Source of the DNA: Allacma fusca
Lineage: Eukaryota; Arthropoda; Collembola; Symphypleona; Sminthuridae
Direction of reading: 5' to 3'
NCBI GenBank assembly: GCA_947179485.1
Contig: OX359246.1
Coordinates: forward strand, 19,468,001-19,532,000
Length of the DNA: 64,000 bases
Shown piece by piece: positions 12,280 through 22,457 of this stretch (within the stretch, counting starts at the first letter, position 1; the number at the start of each line of letters is the position of its first letter). Under the pieces are notes generated by a model. The model saw only the letters and a program-made list of their open reading frames with translations. It was not told where the DNA came from and did no database searches. The position numbers and the translations under genes were made by a program.

Positions 12280-14127
12280 ATGAGTGTTGCTTTAGTATCT
12301 AGTACTCTTTTTTATTTGTCCCTACCATTTGTTTCCCCCGTAGAAAATACTTTAAGGCAGATCCTAGCTCAGAACTTATTTTCCACAATTATGAAAACTG
12401 ATAAACATTGCAGAGCAAAATTTGTTGGTACATTATCCCCTCAAATGTCCGCAATTTTAATCGAGCATAGTCTCCGTTACACACCATTTGAAACCGTAAC
12501 TCATAATAAAAAACCAGAAGGAAATAAATTTACTTTGGGACCTCTGCTTTATTCATCCTTTTGCCTCAATACAATTATTTTCCCTTCAGGTTCTGGAATC
12601 GAATTTCTAAAATCCATTGAGAGAGAAAGCAGCAACCGTCGCCTTGAAATGATACACTTCATATTGATTGAGTCCAAATCCTTCCTCCTTCAAATCTGGT
12701 TTGAGAATAGGATAAAACGGTTGAAATTCAAAACAGGGATTATTACAGATTCCCAAGGATTGGTCGTATCCCAACGAGAAACCCCGATCAGTGACTCACA
12801 GCGTCCACTAATTGCAAAGGAATTGCCTCAACCCATCCTGGGTTGGAGCTCATTCCGTAACCAGCACTTGGCTATTGGACTGATAAAAATAGAGCCTTAC
12901 GTTATTCATGACACGAGAGGGAAAGCGATCAAAGGTGAGTCGTACAGCTTTCTGAAGGAAATCTCTAGACGGTATAACTTCTCAATGGATCTGGAAATTT
13001 CCTTGACGAAAATGTCCAAGTTGCCCAATGGGACTTGGGAAGGTACCATGGGGGACATTGTCGCTCAGAGAAAGGACATTTTAGGTGCTATTGGACTAGT
13101 TCAGACCCGTTTTGAGATCCTGGACTTTACTTCCGCAATTAGCTACGGGACCGTGAGTATTTTTCTACCCCATCCAAAAGTTAGTGTCAAATGGGAGGCC
13201 ATCCTCTACCCTTTCGACATCACTGTATGGATTTTAGTCCTAATGGTCTTAATAGGCTCCATCCCAATCTTCTACATTCATTTAATCCTCAAAAGAAGCA
13301 ATGACCCTGGGCCGTCGGACAAAATGTTTTTGGCAATTGTTCTACCATTTGCGGCATTGGTGCAAGAAAGCCGAAGCATACCACGTCGTGCTCGGCTCTT
13401 TACTGTCATCACAATCTTTTATGCGCTAATTGTTGGGCAATTCTACTGCAGTAACCTCATTTCATTTCTAACGTTCCCTGAGCCCGAGGTCATTCCTCGG
13501 TCCTTCGAAGAATTGTCCAATAGGAAGGACTACACCATTTACACCATGTACTACAAAGGATCCGCTCTGGATATATTTTTTAACCAAACGAAGGCCGAGG
13601 CATTTGTCCAAATCCGAAAGCGGATGATAAATGAGCCAAACTTTTTTAAATGTCCAGAACATGCTCTGCTTAAACAGAAAACAGCTTGCATATCCCTGCT
13701 GCTCATAGTTGAACCATTTTTAGCTAAAAACTTAACTCTGCATTCCTCATTTAATCCTTTGAAAATCTCCCCACCTGCCTTCAGTATCCCGGTTAATATC
13801 GGTCTGCAAAAAAATTCCAAGCATTTTGAATCTATGAATTCAATTGTGGGCTGGGCTTTGGACACTGGTCAATTTTTAAACTGGAAGCAACTCACTCTGG
13901 ATCATTTGAAGAGACGCGGGATAGTTTGGATGAGAAATCAAAGGGGGAGCGAAATTTACAAACAGTTGCATCAAATGGAAGAACTTCAATTCCTAAATAT
14001 TAAACCATTTGGCATTGATAATTTTGTTCTTTGCTTTGCTTCCATGATTTTCGGGGGATTTTTAGCTTGGGTGGCTTGGTTGGGGGAATTATTAACTTTT
14101 TTTTATGAACGGCGAGGCACGATTTAA
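12280..14127 (+). CDS. Divergent ionotropic receptor (IR), intact single-exon gene
   Basis: A 615-residue open frame with ATG at 12280 and a hydrophobic start (VALVSSTLFYLSLPF) that could be a signal peptide. Residues about 195-297 form the first ligand-binding lobe (AIGLIKIEPYVI, then GTWEGTMGDIV, then LVQTRFEILDFTS). Membrane segment 1 is about 311-337, the pore loop about 350-363, and segment 2 about 371-396 ending SNLISFLTFPEPE. The second lobe follows, and the final membrane segment is near 580-600 (NFVLCFASMIFGGFLAW). R277 occupies the position of the glutamate-binding arginine of iGluRs. IRs of this divergent type are ligand-gated cation channels of chemosensory neurons that work with co-receptors; ligand unknown. 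It has no intron, whereas its paralogue at 4387-5492 has an acceptor inside the corresponding region. The stop is followed by AT-rich sequence. Confidence 0.85.
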   Translation: MSVALVSSTLFYLSLPFVSPVENTLRQILAQNLFSTIMKTDKHCRAKFVGTLSPQMSAILIEHSLRYTPFETVTHNKKPEGNKFTLGPLLYSSFCLNTIIFPSGSGIEFLKSIERESSNRRLEMIHFILIESKSFLLQIWFENRIKRLKFKTGIITDSQGLVVSQRETPISDSQRPLIAKELPQPILGWSSFRNQHLAIGLIKIEPYVIHDTRGKAIKGESYSFLKEISRRYNFSMDLEISLTKMSKLPNGTWEGTMGDIVAQRKDILGAIGLVQTRFEILDFTSAISYGTVSIFLPHPKVSVKWEAILYPFDITVWILVLMVLIGSIPIFYIHLILKRSNDPGPSDKMFLAIVLPFAALVQESRSIPRRARLFTVITIFYALIVGQFYCSNLISFLTFPEPEVIPRSFEELSNRKDYTIYTMYYKGSALDIFFNQTKAEAFVQIRKRMINEPNFFKCPEHALLKQKTACISLLLIVEPFLAKNLTLHSSFNPLKISPPAFSIPVNIGLQKNSKHFESMNSIVGWALDTGQFLNWKQLTLDHLKRRGIVWMRNQRGSEIYKQLHQMEELQFLNIKPFGIDNFVLCFASMIFGGFLAWVAWLGELLTFFYERRGTI

Positions 14128-14579
14128 AAAACTATGCTGCAGAACTCGCTCTCAATGATAAAAGTAAATGACAATTTTTCCTCTGAATCTGAAGTTATTC
14201 CGGAATAATTACAAAAGAGTTGACGATACCAGAGGTTCATGAAGGAGAACAATCAAATTAGATTTTAGCCCTATAAATAACTCACAGTCGTTTTTGTTTG
14301 ACCAATTTGTCCAGACTTATTTTATGGCATGGAATATGTGATCCATCTTTTAAAAACATTTTAATTCATGTACTGACGTGTACTTATAAGGTTTATCCTT
14401 TTATGACAAGGTTGTGGTAATAATGTTAAACATTAAGTATATCTGCATATGCCATTAAAAACTTGGAATTATTCTCGGTAATTTTTATGCCATGTCATAA
14501 TTTTGTTTAAAATTCCTATAAAATGAAATCAATGGAATTATACAAATATTTTCAACTTGAATGACAACAATAAAAAATA
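14128..14579. other. Convergent intergenic spacer
   Basis: Short AT-rich gap between the 3' ends of the plus-strand IR and the minus-strand hydrolase gene. No gene seen. Confidence 0.5.
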
Positions 14580-15514
14580 TTATAAGTGGGACAGGTTCGT
14601 TCGCATATATTTTGCGAAAAACCTACTAACAAGGTCCAAAGTCTGGTCAACTCTTCGACGGTTCAGCTCCTGGTTCAAGTCTCCCCGCGCTCCAGCGAAC
14701 CCATGATGAATGTCATCGAATCTGTGATGAGCACAATTGTCCTCACCCAAGCGATCCTTCAAGACGTTGTAGTATGGGATCTGTCAATCAAAATGTAAGC
14801 TATAGTAAGAAAAATCCTTTCATGTGTAATAAACGATCCCGGGGATTCTCTAAAATATCCTGGGAATTTTATCCGTACCATGTCATCCTCATCCTGACTC
14901 ACGACCAATAGCAGGGGTTTCTGAATCATTTGGAAAGCATCCTCAATTTTCCAAAAGGACGGATGGATAAATGCGGCCACTTTAAATTCTGGGAATTCCA
15001 CAAGAGCATTCCGCGTGACTCTCGCACCCCAACCCATCCCATAAATACCGAAACAAGAAATATTTTCCTTTTCCCTGTAATGGTTGACGACCGCCAACAA
15101 ATCTGCCTTTACGGTCCGTTTCCACGAACCTTTTTTAGTGAGCATTTTAATCAGCTCACTTCGTCTGCAAAGAGTCCAAATTTTAAGAACACAGTATAAG
15201 AAAATAATTCCATGAAAATGTAGTACAGAAATTAATCTTTTTTTAAAGCATTACTCTTTTGGAGGGAAATCTTCAACTTTGTAAGGCTCTCCTCGGAAAA
15301 AATCCGGGATTGCAACTCGATATCCAGCCAATGCCAATTTATCCGCAAATTGCTGGGGAATTGGATGGAAGCCAAAAATGTCATAGGCACTTATTATTAC
15401 TTTGTCAGAATTATTACTCCTGGTTTCGTACACTGGCAAATCTCCGATTGTAAAAATTGACCCTTGCGGGACGTAATTGGGTACAACGGGAGGGATTGCT
15501 GAAATAGGGGGCAT
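14580..15514 (-). CDS. Dienelactone-hydrolase-like alpha/beta hydrolase, nucleophile cysteine replaced
   Basis: Three exons on the minus strand (15514-15255, 15164-14879, 14780-14580) join in phase to 248 residues, the usual size of this family. Both introns are GT-AG. Exon 1 carries the N-terminal strand and a YDIFGFHP motif. Exon 2 carries the nucleophile elbow and the acid strand (VVSQDEDDM). Exon 3 carries the histidine region (IHHGFAGARGD) and the closing helix. Family members normally use a Cys-Asp-His triad with the elbow G-[FY]-C-[WL]-G-G. Here the elbow reads GMGWGA, so residue 131 is glycine instead of cysteine, while Asp178/Asp180 and His208 remain. If the reading is right, the classic hydrolase reaction should be lost, leaving a pseudoenzyme or a binding role. 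Frame and splice sites are otherwise clean, so this is not simple decay. Confidence 0.82.
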
Positions 15515-17209
15515 TGTAAGAGCTTCTATTTTAACTCAAACTCTAGGTGATATTACAAATCGGATAATTTGAGCTTTGGGAAATTTTAAGGATTTCTGGA
15601 GTTAAATGAAATTGATAGATTAAATTTAGAGTGTCTTGAGAGGAGCAGTAACTGGAAATGCGAGGAGTAGAAGTGTAAATGAACTTCAGCAAAATGACAT
15701 TTTAGCACATGAACTTTGACAGTCTGCATCTCCCCTTCACTGCAAAGAAGATAATCATAATCATAAGTAGAATAGACCTATTCATTGAGATATAGTCACG
15801 AACATGATTTTTTCTTAGGGATCATTTGAGGTCGTGCATTATGTCAAGGAGGATTTGATATATCGTGAAATTATCGCTTCTTAGGACGAAATAAAGTGTC
15901 AAATTATTACGTCGCTCTCGAAGCTGGTGACCTGTCTGAGTTATTCATACAAGCTCATTTTGTAATAATTATAGCTGTTTATCGTACCGTTTTAATCAGA
16001 CTTATTTCCTATATAGTTAGGTGTGTGGGTGAGTGTGTAATAATTACATATGCATGCATTTATTAGGGGAACAGACTTATTAAAAACATTGCAGGAAGCA
16101 GGATTTATGTAGGAAATGTGCTTACGAATGCATAAACATTAGTCTGTAGTAATTACAAGTTATTGGAACACCAACTCCTTGTCCATGATTCAATTTGAGC
16201 TCACAATTAATCTGAAGTTATGCTCAATTTTTAATTTATCGGATTTTTAAATCAAATTCTTGACAAACACGGAGTCATGGGCTGATTTCATTCAATGGTT
16301 TCCTACCAGTTGAAAAATTAGATGCAATGATTTATTAGAAATTGTATGATTTTAATTAATCACATATTAGTTAGTTGACCTATCTCAAATCTAATTATTG
16401 TAAGTTGATATTCCAGGGAAGTTTTTTATAAGGTATTAATTCTTTAATAAAATGGGCGGAAATTTCCCAAGAAATATATGAGGAGATACTTAAAATTATG
16501 TAACTAACACACATACATATACAATGTAGACTCCTTTAGGGGAAAAATCCTGCCGCGGAACAACAAATGCTCCAGACCATTACCTCCATCATTTATTCTG
16601 TATCTATAGATTTCCGTACAGTTCATGTGCTTTACAGAGTGGGAAAACACTAATAGCACATTTATGGTTATTATAATTAAATTAGTTCAAATAGTACAGA
16701 CCGTAATGTAAAGTGTCATCATGTCCCAAGTAGGGCATTGAATTTTAAAGAGCTTGTCTCCCTGGAGTAAAATAATTGAAGGGGAAATTATATTTAATTG
16801 TCTGTTTAGTCACTCCAATTGATAATAATTACAAAGGCGGGAAGTCTTGAATTTTATGTAATTGCAAGGGATTACAACAACTAATGTAAAATGAAAAAGC
16901 TTAGTGCCTTTTAAACAAATTATTTTTAATTTAAATGTTGTCCAAATTATGGTTCAATATTTTTATGTCAAAATAGGTTTTGAAATTGGCATTTCAATGA
17001 AATACTGAAGATTAAATTTTACCTCTTGACCTAAATCCGACTACGTTGATAAGAATGAGTGTGCGTAATTACAATACTTAACTTTTACATTAACGACTAT
17101 ATAATTTTCTATTTTATAAATCCACGTTTCACTGTAGGGAACAACCACTACATACCGTTAAAACTTAAACATTATGTGACGGGAAGAAGTTAAGGAATTA
17201 TTACAGGAA
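15515..17209. other. Intergenic, no gene recognised
   Basis: Upstream region of the hydrolase gene and of the first chemoreceptor unit. The part from about 16860 to 17209 resembles the 5' flanks of the other receptor units (for example 47780-48090), so it is probably that unit's upstream region. Confidence 0.45.
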
Positions 17210-17217
17210 GCGGAAAG

Positions 17218-17563
17218 CAGAGGTCGGATTTTTGTAGGAAGACGGGAATATTCTTCCCAGGGAAAAATTATTTCTGGCAGGGAAAATCTCAAAGGGATGA
17301 GATTGTATTTTGCTAGCAGGGGTTTTCAAATTGTTCAGGGAAATTTGATATAAAAACAGATTTTTAGATTGGTTGACCTTATTTGGCAGGGGTTTGACAT
17401 CTTGTAGGGAAAGTATTTTTGCCAACAGGGATTTTGAAAATCGTTGACCTACTTTTCTGCAGGGATTTTTGAAATCGTTGAGAACCTCCCTGCAGGGACA
17501 TTTGATTCAACAGGGAAATTCAGAAATGATCTTCCAGGGAGATTTACAAAAATCCGACCCCTG
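17218..17563. mobile_element. hAT-like miniature element in the receptor upstream region
   Basis: The termini cagaggtcggatttttgta and tacaaaaatccgacccctg are inverted copies differing at one base. The flanks gcggaaag (17210-17217) and gcggaaga (17564-17571) look like a slightly altered 8-bp target duplication. The interior is a run of a degenerate word of the type caggga(a)att-tgat/ttgacc. Comparison with the other receptor units shows that it splits the conserved upstream block just after 'acaggaag', about 115 bases before the ATG at 17680. Confidence 0.65.
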
Positions 17564-19815
17564 GCGGAAGATAATAAAATCTTGATTATTCAGCTGACTG
17601 AGTGTATACTAAAGTGTAGCTATTTAATTTATAACAAAAATAAAGTAATTTTTGTTCGAACTTGAGTAACTTAATCAACATGCTTACCAAATTCGAAGTT
17701 CGCTGGAATCTGACGATTCTAAGGATTGCTTCATGGCTGTGTACTATCCCATTGGAGATGGACCTAGAAAATGGGAAAATGCTGTTGACCCAATCTTCAT
17801 GGAAACAACAAATTTTTTTACTTCAATTAATTTTTGTTATGGCTTGCACAATAGTGTCAGCGGGGAGATTTCTACAGGTGTATTGTTTTCAGTGGGAGGG
17901 GATCAATCCATTGGATTTAACATTACACTTCTGCTACTCCAAATTAATGTTACAGTATTGTATCACACATTTCAGTTGTTGTTTTTCAGTCCAGAAGAAC
18001 TAGTGTTCATCTTCAATGAACTTTATGATGGGAATGGTAAGAAAACATATTCTGAGTATAATTACTTGAGAGAGGGTATAAACAACTGTGGCTACAGAAA
18101 TAAAAGAAATCGGAATTGTAGTAAATTTCGTCAGAAATTGTTTCATATGTTAACTGGAACACGTTGGTTTCCAAAGGGAAAATTAACTTTAGGTGGCGCG
18201 AGTATTCGGTTCAAGAAATGTACACAATCTTTGCCTTCACTTGCTCATACACCGTTTGGATTCTCTTCTCGCTATTTTCAATTCTAATCAACCCGTCCAG
18301 ATCTTGCTTCATGGGCTATGCCCTGTCTGATAATAGTGTGGCGCAAATTGTGATGTCCATAGTTGTTGAACTCCCCATGCGGTACTTTATCTCCACTCAT
18401 GAAATGTTGTCAGTCTTTATGCAGCTGTCTATGATTCAAAAGGCAAAATTTATGATTGAAGAGGAAATTCAATATATCGGGTAAGCATCACTCAACAAAA
18501 CTGTGTACACATTCCCTGTAACAAATTTTGATACCAGGGTAAAGACAATAACAAAGGCCCTGAGATTGTATGCCGTATTTTTATACTAATTAGTGGTCGG
18601 ATCGGTTCAGTTCAAAACTGAATATTTTTAGTTCAGTTCAGTTCAGTTTGGTTCATGCAATTTCGGTTCAGTTCAGGCTGTAAATCAAACTAATCGGTTC
18701 AGTTCAGCCACCGAACCGAACTGAACTGAATCGCGTGAACTGATTTTTACTCGTTCACAGAAGCTCACTGTTCAACAGAAGTACAACACGGCATTTCAAA
18801 CTTTCATAACTACGTTTTGTTAACGGTCAGTTATGCACACAGGCCCATGATCTTTATCGTCACCATTTGAGTTCACTCTTACTAATAGTAAAGCACGTTC
18901 ACGTTACCATTTCGTAGCCATTCTTGAAGAATTCGACTGACCTAGCTCCACAGTTTTTACCATCCAGTTCAATACACATTATTTACGGGGATACGAAGTA
19001 TACTATACCCCTGACGATGGTACGTTTTTAATCACAAAACTATTTTTTATGTTTTTACTTGTTCAAGTCAAGTTCTTGGCAAGGATGGGAATCGAAATCG
19101 GAATTATATTCGAAAATTTGAGGATTTTAATTCATATCGGAATTCCAAATAATTACCAGGAAGTATTTTAATTCAAAATCGCATTCAAAAAATTTTTTGG
19201 AATCCGAATTGGTATTCAAATATTTTTTACTGAATTCCGAATAAAATAAAGTATTGTTTTCAATGGTATATTTCATCAAGTGTACATACTTAAATATAAA
19301 TTTAAAATTGTTGAAATTTTTTACTTACAACGGAAAGTTAATCAAAGATCATTGGCGAACGTTTTCTTCATCCGAAATGAACATGCTTCCGCCTTCTACG
19401 TAAAATAGAGTCGAATTATTAGCACTTGTCAGAGGTTTTTAACGGTTGTGCTCAAAATTATTGCTTGTCCTACAAGTTAATTACTCAGGTAATTTAAATC
19501 GTTGATACTAAAATTTTATAGGTAACTAAAAATGGACCGAAAGAAAATTAGTCATGTTGGAGTTCAAATATCAGTTGAATGTGTTTTTTCAGCTCTTAAA
19601 ATTATACTTAATGACCTACGAGGAAAACTAGCTTCCCAAAACATGGATGATATCATGCTTCTAAGGTTGAACTTTTCCCGTAATTAAATTCTTTGTATTT
19701 TCAGTATACCAGGAGTATTCAAATAAATATTCAAATCGGAATTCATAATGAACGAATACTCGAGGATATTTAAATCCGTATTAGAATTCATATTTTTCAG
19801 TATTGCTATAAGTAT

Positions 19816-20331
19816 TGTTAGGTATGTATATAGAAATTACATAAATTAGTTAAGTCTCACATGAATAATTAATTAAGTTGTGCAATACACAACCATAGGT
19901 TAAGTCAGTTCAAAGTAACTTTAACACTTATTGTAAAGGTGCGAAGTAAGCACTTCCCATCGGCTAAAGCCGACAAGTGTCAACGTCCCGTTACACCCGT
20001 TATGATGTAACGTCTAGACTTAAGATTGTAAAAATAGGCTCAAGTAGCCACTTGTTAAGTTTAAGATTCTTCCAGACTCTTCAGTGAATAACTGAGTCAT
20101 TCCAGTAACACCTATTTTTAGTTGTTAATCTTCATTTCCTTTTCCTTTTGGTTTCAATTATTAAATAAAAGCAATTAGTCTTCGGATTAATAGAAAATCA
20201 CAATCAATCGTTTATTCATAATCATTCCTTCCATCAGCACGATTTTCAATTATTTACAATTTCTTAATAATTACATAAGTAAATAATCCAGGAGTTAGGA
20301 TTTCATAGTATGACCATAACCTACTCTTTCA
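19816..20331 (+). repeat. 5' LTR of the gypsy element
   Basis: It is 516 bp long, against 476 bp for the 3' copy. I see no base substitutions between the copies by eye. The differences are a 2-base 'ga' indel in 'ctgag(ag)tcatt' and a stretch of about 40 extra bases (near 20232-20276) present only here. Both contain aataaa near the middle, a possible polyadenylation signal. Confidence 0.9.
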
Positions 20332-20349
20332 TGGTGGCCTTTGTAAAAC
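20332..20349 (+). other. Putative tRNA primer-binding site
   Basis: The bases directly after the 5' LTR read tggtggcctttg. A TGG start is expected for pairing with the CCA end of a tRNA primer. The specific tRNA was not identified. Confidence 0.4.
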
Positions 20350-20850
20350 ATTGCCAAAATTTTATTGCCCTGGCAATGCTCCCGAATTACTCTCAATTAT
20401 CACTCCCCTTGGTAAACAATCGATTTACTTTTAAGAATTGATTTCATTACCAGGCAAGTTTGCATAATGTGTCATATTTCGTGAGAATATTTGAGAATTA
20501 CAGTTTGGCCGCGCAGAGGTTACATTCCTGCATTTTTGACGTTGCAACACGCACAGCACCATCGGGACTATCCCCAGAGGAGTCAGCCGTTATTGACTGT
20601 GACCGGTCGAAGAACCCCTCGTAAGTTTTTATTGATAAACGGGGTTATTATTTCTTGTCCACGGAAGGCAGACGGATTTACCTGCGCTTCACCGACCGAT
20701 GCCCTGAGGATTTGGGTATACTCAACGGACAGCCACGGAGCTCAGTGCCGTTCCCACCTCATCCAGGAGGAATTTCATATAGTAAATACAGTGTTAAGTT
20801 TCATATCCATGAACCGCCGTCACGGTACGTACATACTTACGTTATAATTT
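20350..20850 (+). other. Gypsy 5' leader
   Basis: About 500 bases between the primer site and the first in-frame gag ATG. A 118-codon open frame (20491-20847) begins at a non-ATG codon and shows no recognisable domain, so I treat it as leader sequence. Confidence 0.4.
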
Positions 20851-22437
20851 ATGTCCGATAAAACGAAGCCCTCAACTTAAAAACCTGACCCTAAGCCTTC
20901 TACAAGCAGAGTCACTCGTAAAAATTCTGACCCCGATTTAAAAGACGCTAACGAATTAGCCAAAGTCTTACAATTAGCAAAAACCAAAGCTAAAACTGCA
21001 GCAAGTACCAAGCCTAAACCTCCACCATTACCTCAAAATACACCGCCTCCACCTCCAGTTCCTCCAGTAGTCCCTCCAACACAAACCTCTCCTCCGAGAA
21101 CTCCAAGTCCACAATATTCCACTCCACCCGGCACTCCACCGCCGATCTCTCTACCTCCGCCACTCCCTCCACCATTACCTGCTCTTCCATTAGTTACTCC
21201 AGTCACCCGAACCGTACCCTCTTTTAAAAGACAAATATTAAAAGCCCGTAAGCTCCAACATTATTCACGCCACGGATCCTCTAACAAGACTCGCAAAGTA
21301 AAACCATTCAAAATGGCGGCCGCCGCTGCAAATCCTGTTAATGTTACGGTAAACACCGCCCCCATACATTCCATAGTTGACTTTCAAAAGATTAAACTAT
21401 TCCTTCCCGCAACTCATGATGTTCATGATTTTATTATTGACGTTCAACGTGTCGTGGCCCAATACCAATGGGATTGGCCCACCCTCCAAGGACACACTCC
21501 CAATTTATTAGCTCGTGACCCCTTTCAATGGCTGCAAACCCAACTCGCAATAGCACCACCCACTATTGTTAGTATTGATACATTCTTCACGGCCCTCCGT
21601 GAACGCTATGCAAAACCTCGACAGGTCTATCTCAATCAATTAATTTCCCGTAAGCAAAAAGATAATGAAACAAGCGCCAAATTTTTGTATGATGTTGATA
21701 GTGTTTGCACTCGCTATGACCCAACCATGAGTCAACCTGACCGTGTTGCTTGGGGAATGGAAGGCCTCCTTCCCAAGTACAAATCTGCAGCGGCAGGTTT
21801 TCCATTTACAAACATAGCTGCTCTCGTTCGTTTTTGCGAACAACGAGAATTTGCAGATACAACTGCTGGCCCTTCAGATATGGCTGCAAAAGTTAAGTCT
21901 TTGGAAGAAACCATCCAAAAACTTACCTTGTCTGATGCGCCTAATGCCCAAGCTAATTTTGCTTTTGTCCCTGGCCGCGGACGAGGTCGTGGCAATGGCC
22001 GCGGCAATTCCCATAATAATAATAATAACCACCGCGGTAACCACGGCAACATTCACCAACCAGTTCCCCATCAGCCCAGAGGTAATAACAATAATAACAA
22101 CAATAATAGAGGACAGGCTCAGAACCCCCATAAAGGCATGCAATGTTATAATTGTAATAAGTTCGGTCACATCAGTCGTGACTGCCGTTCGGGAAACCAA
22201 CAGAGGGGGCCCAACCAGCGTGGTCAGGGTCCCCGCCCGAACTTTCGGAACAACAATTTCCGCGGAAACAACAATGGCTTCCGCAACAATCAACAGAACA
22301 ACGGCAACAATCGCCGGAACGACCAAAATGCCCACAGATTGGAAATTTCATTCAATCCCAATCCGCCCCAACCCAATCAAACTCCCCAGAATCACTTTGC
22401 GAATCTTCAATATCCCTCCATAACTTACCCACAATAA
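20851..22437 (+). CDS. gag: Gag polyprotein, with an early in-frame stop
   Basis: The frame is open without interruption from 20881 to 22437. Its first in-frame ATG within that stretch is at 21313, giving 374 residues. An earlier ATG at 20851 lies in the same frame, but a TAA stands at 20878-20880, after nine codons. Between them lies a sensible proline-rich stretch (20990-21190), so the true start may be 20851 with a disabling or read-through stop, or translation may begin at 21313. The C-terminal part has glycine/asparagine/arginine-rich RNA-binding sequence flanking one CCHC zinc knuckle, CYNCNKFGHISRDC. Gag forms the particle core and packages RNA. Confidence 0.85.
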
Positions 22438-22457
22438 ACCTGTCACCCGCTTCATCA

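Noticed and set aside
21732-22423. Overlapping frames in and opposite the Gag zinc-knuckle region
   Set aside because: Low-complexity isoleucine/threonine- or valine-rich shadows of the Asn/Gly-rich gag codons.
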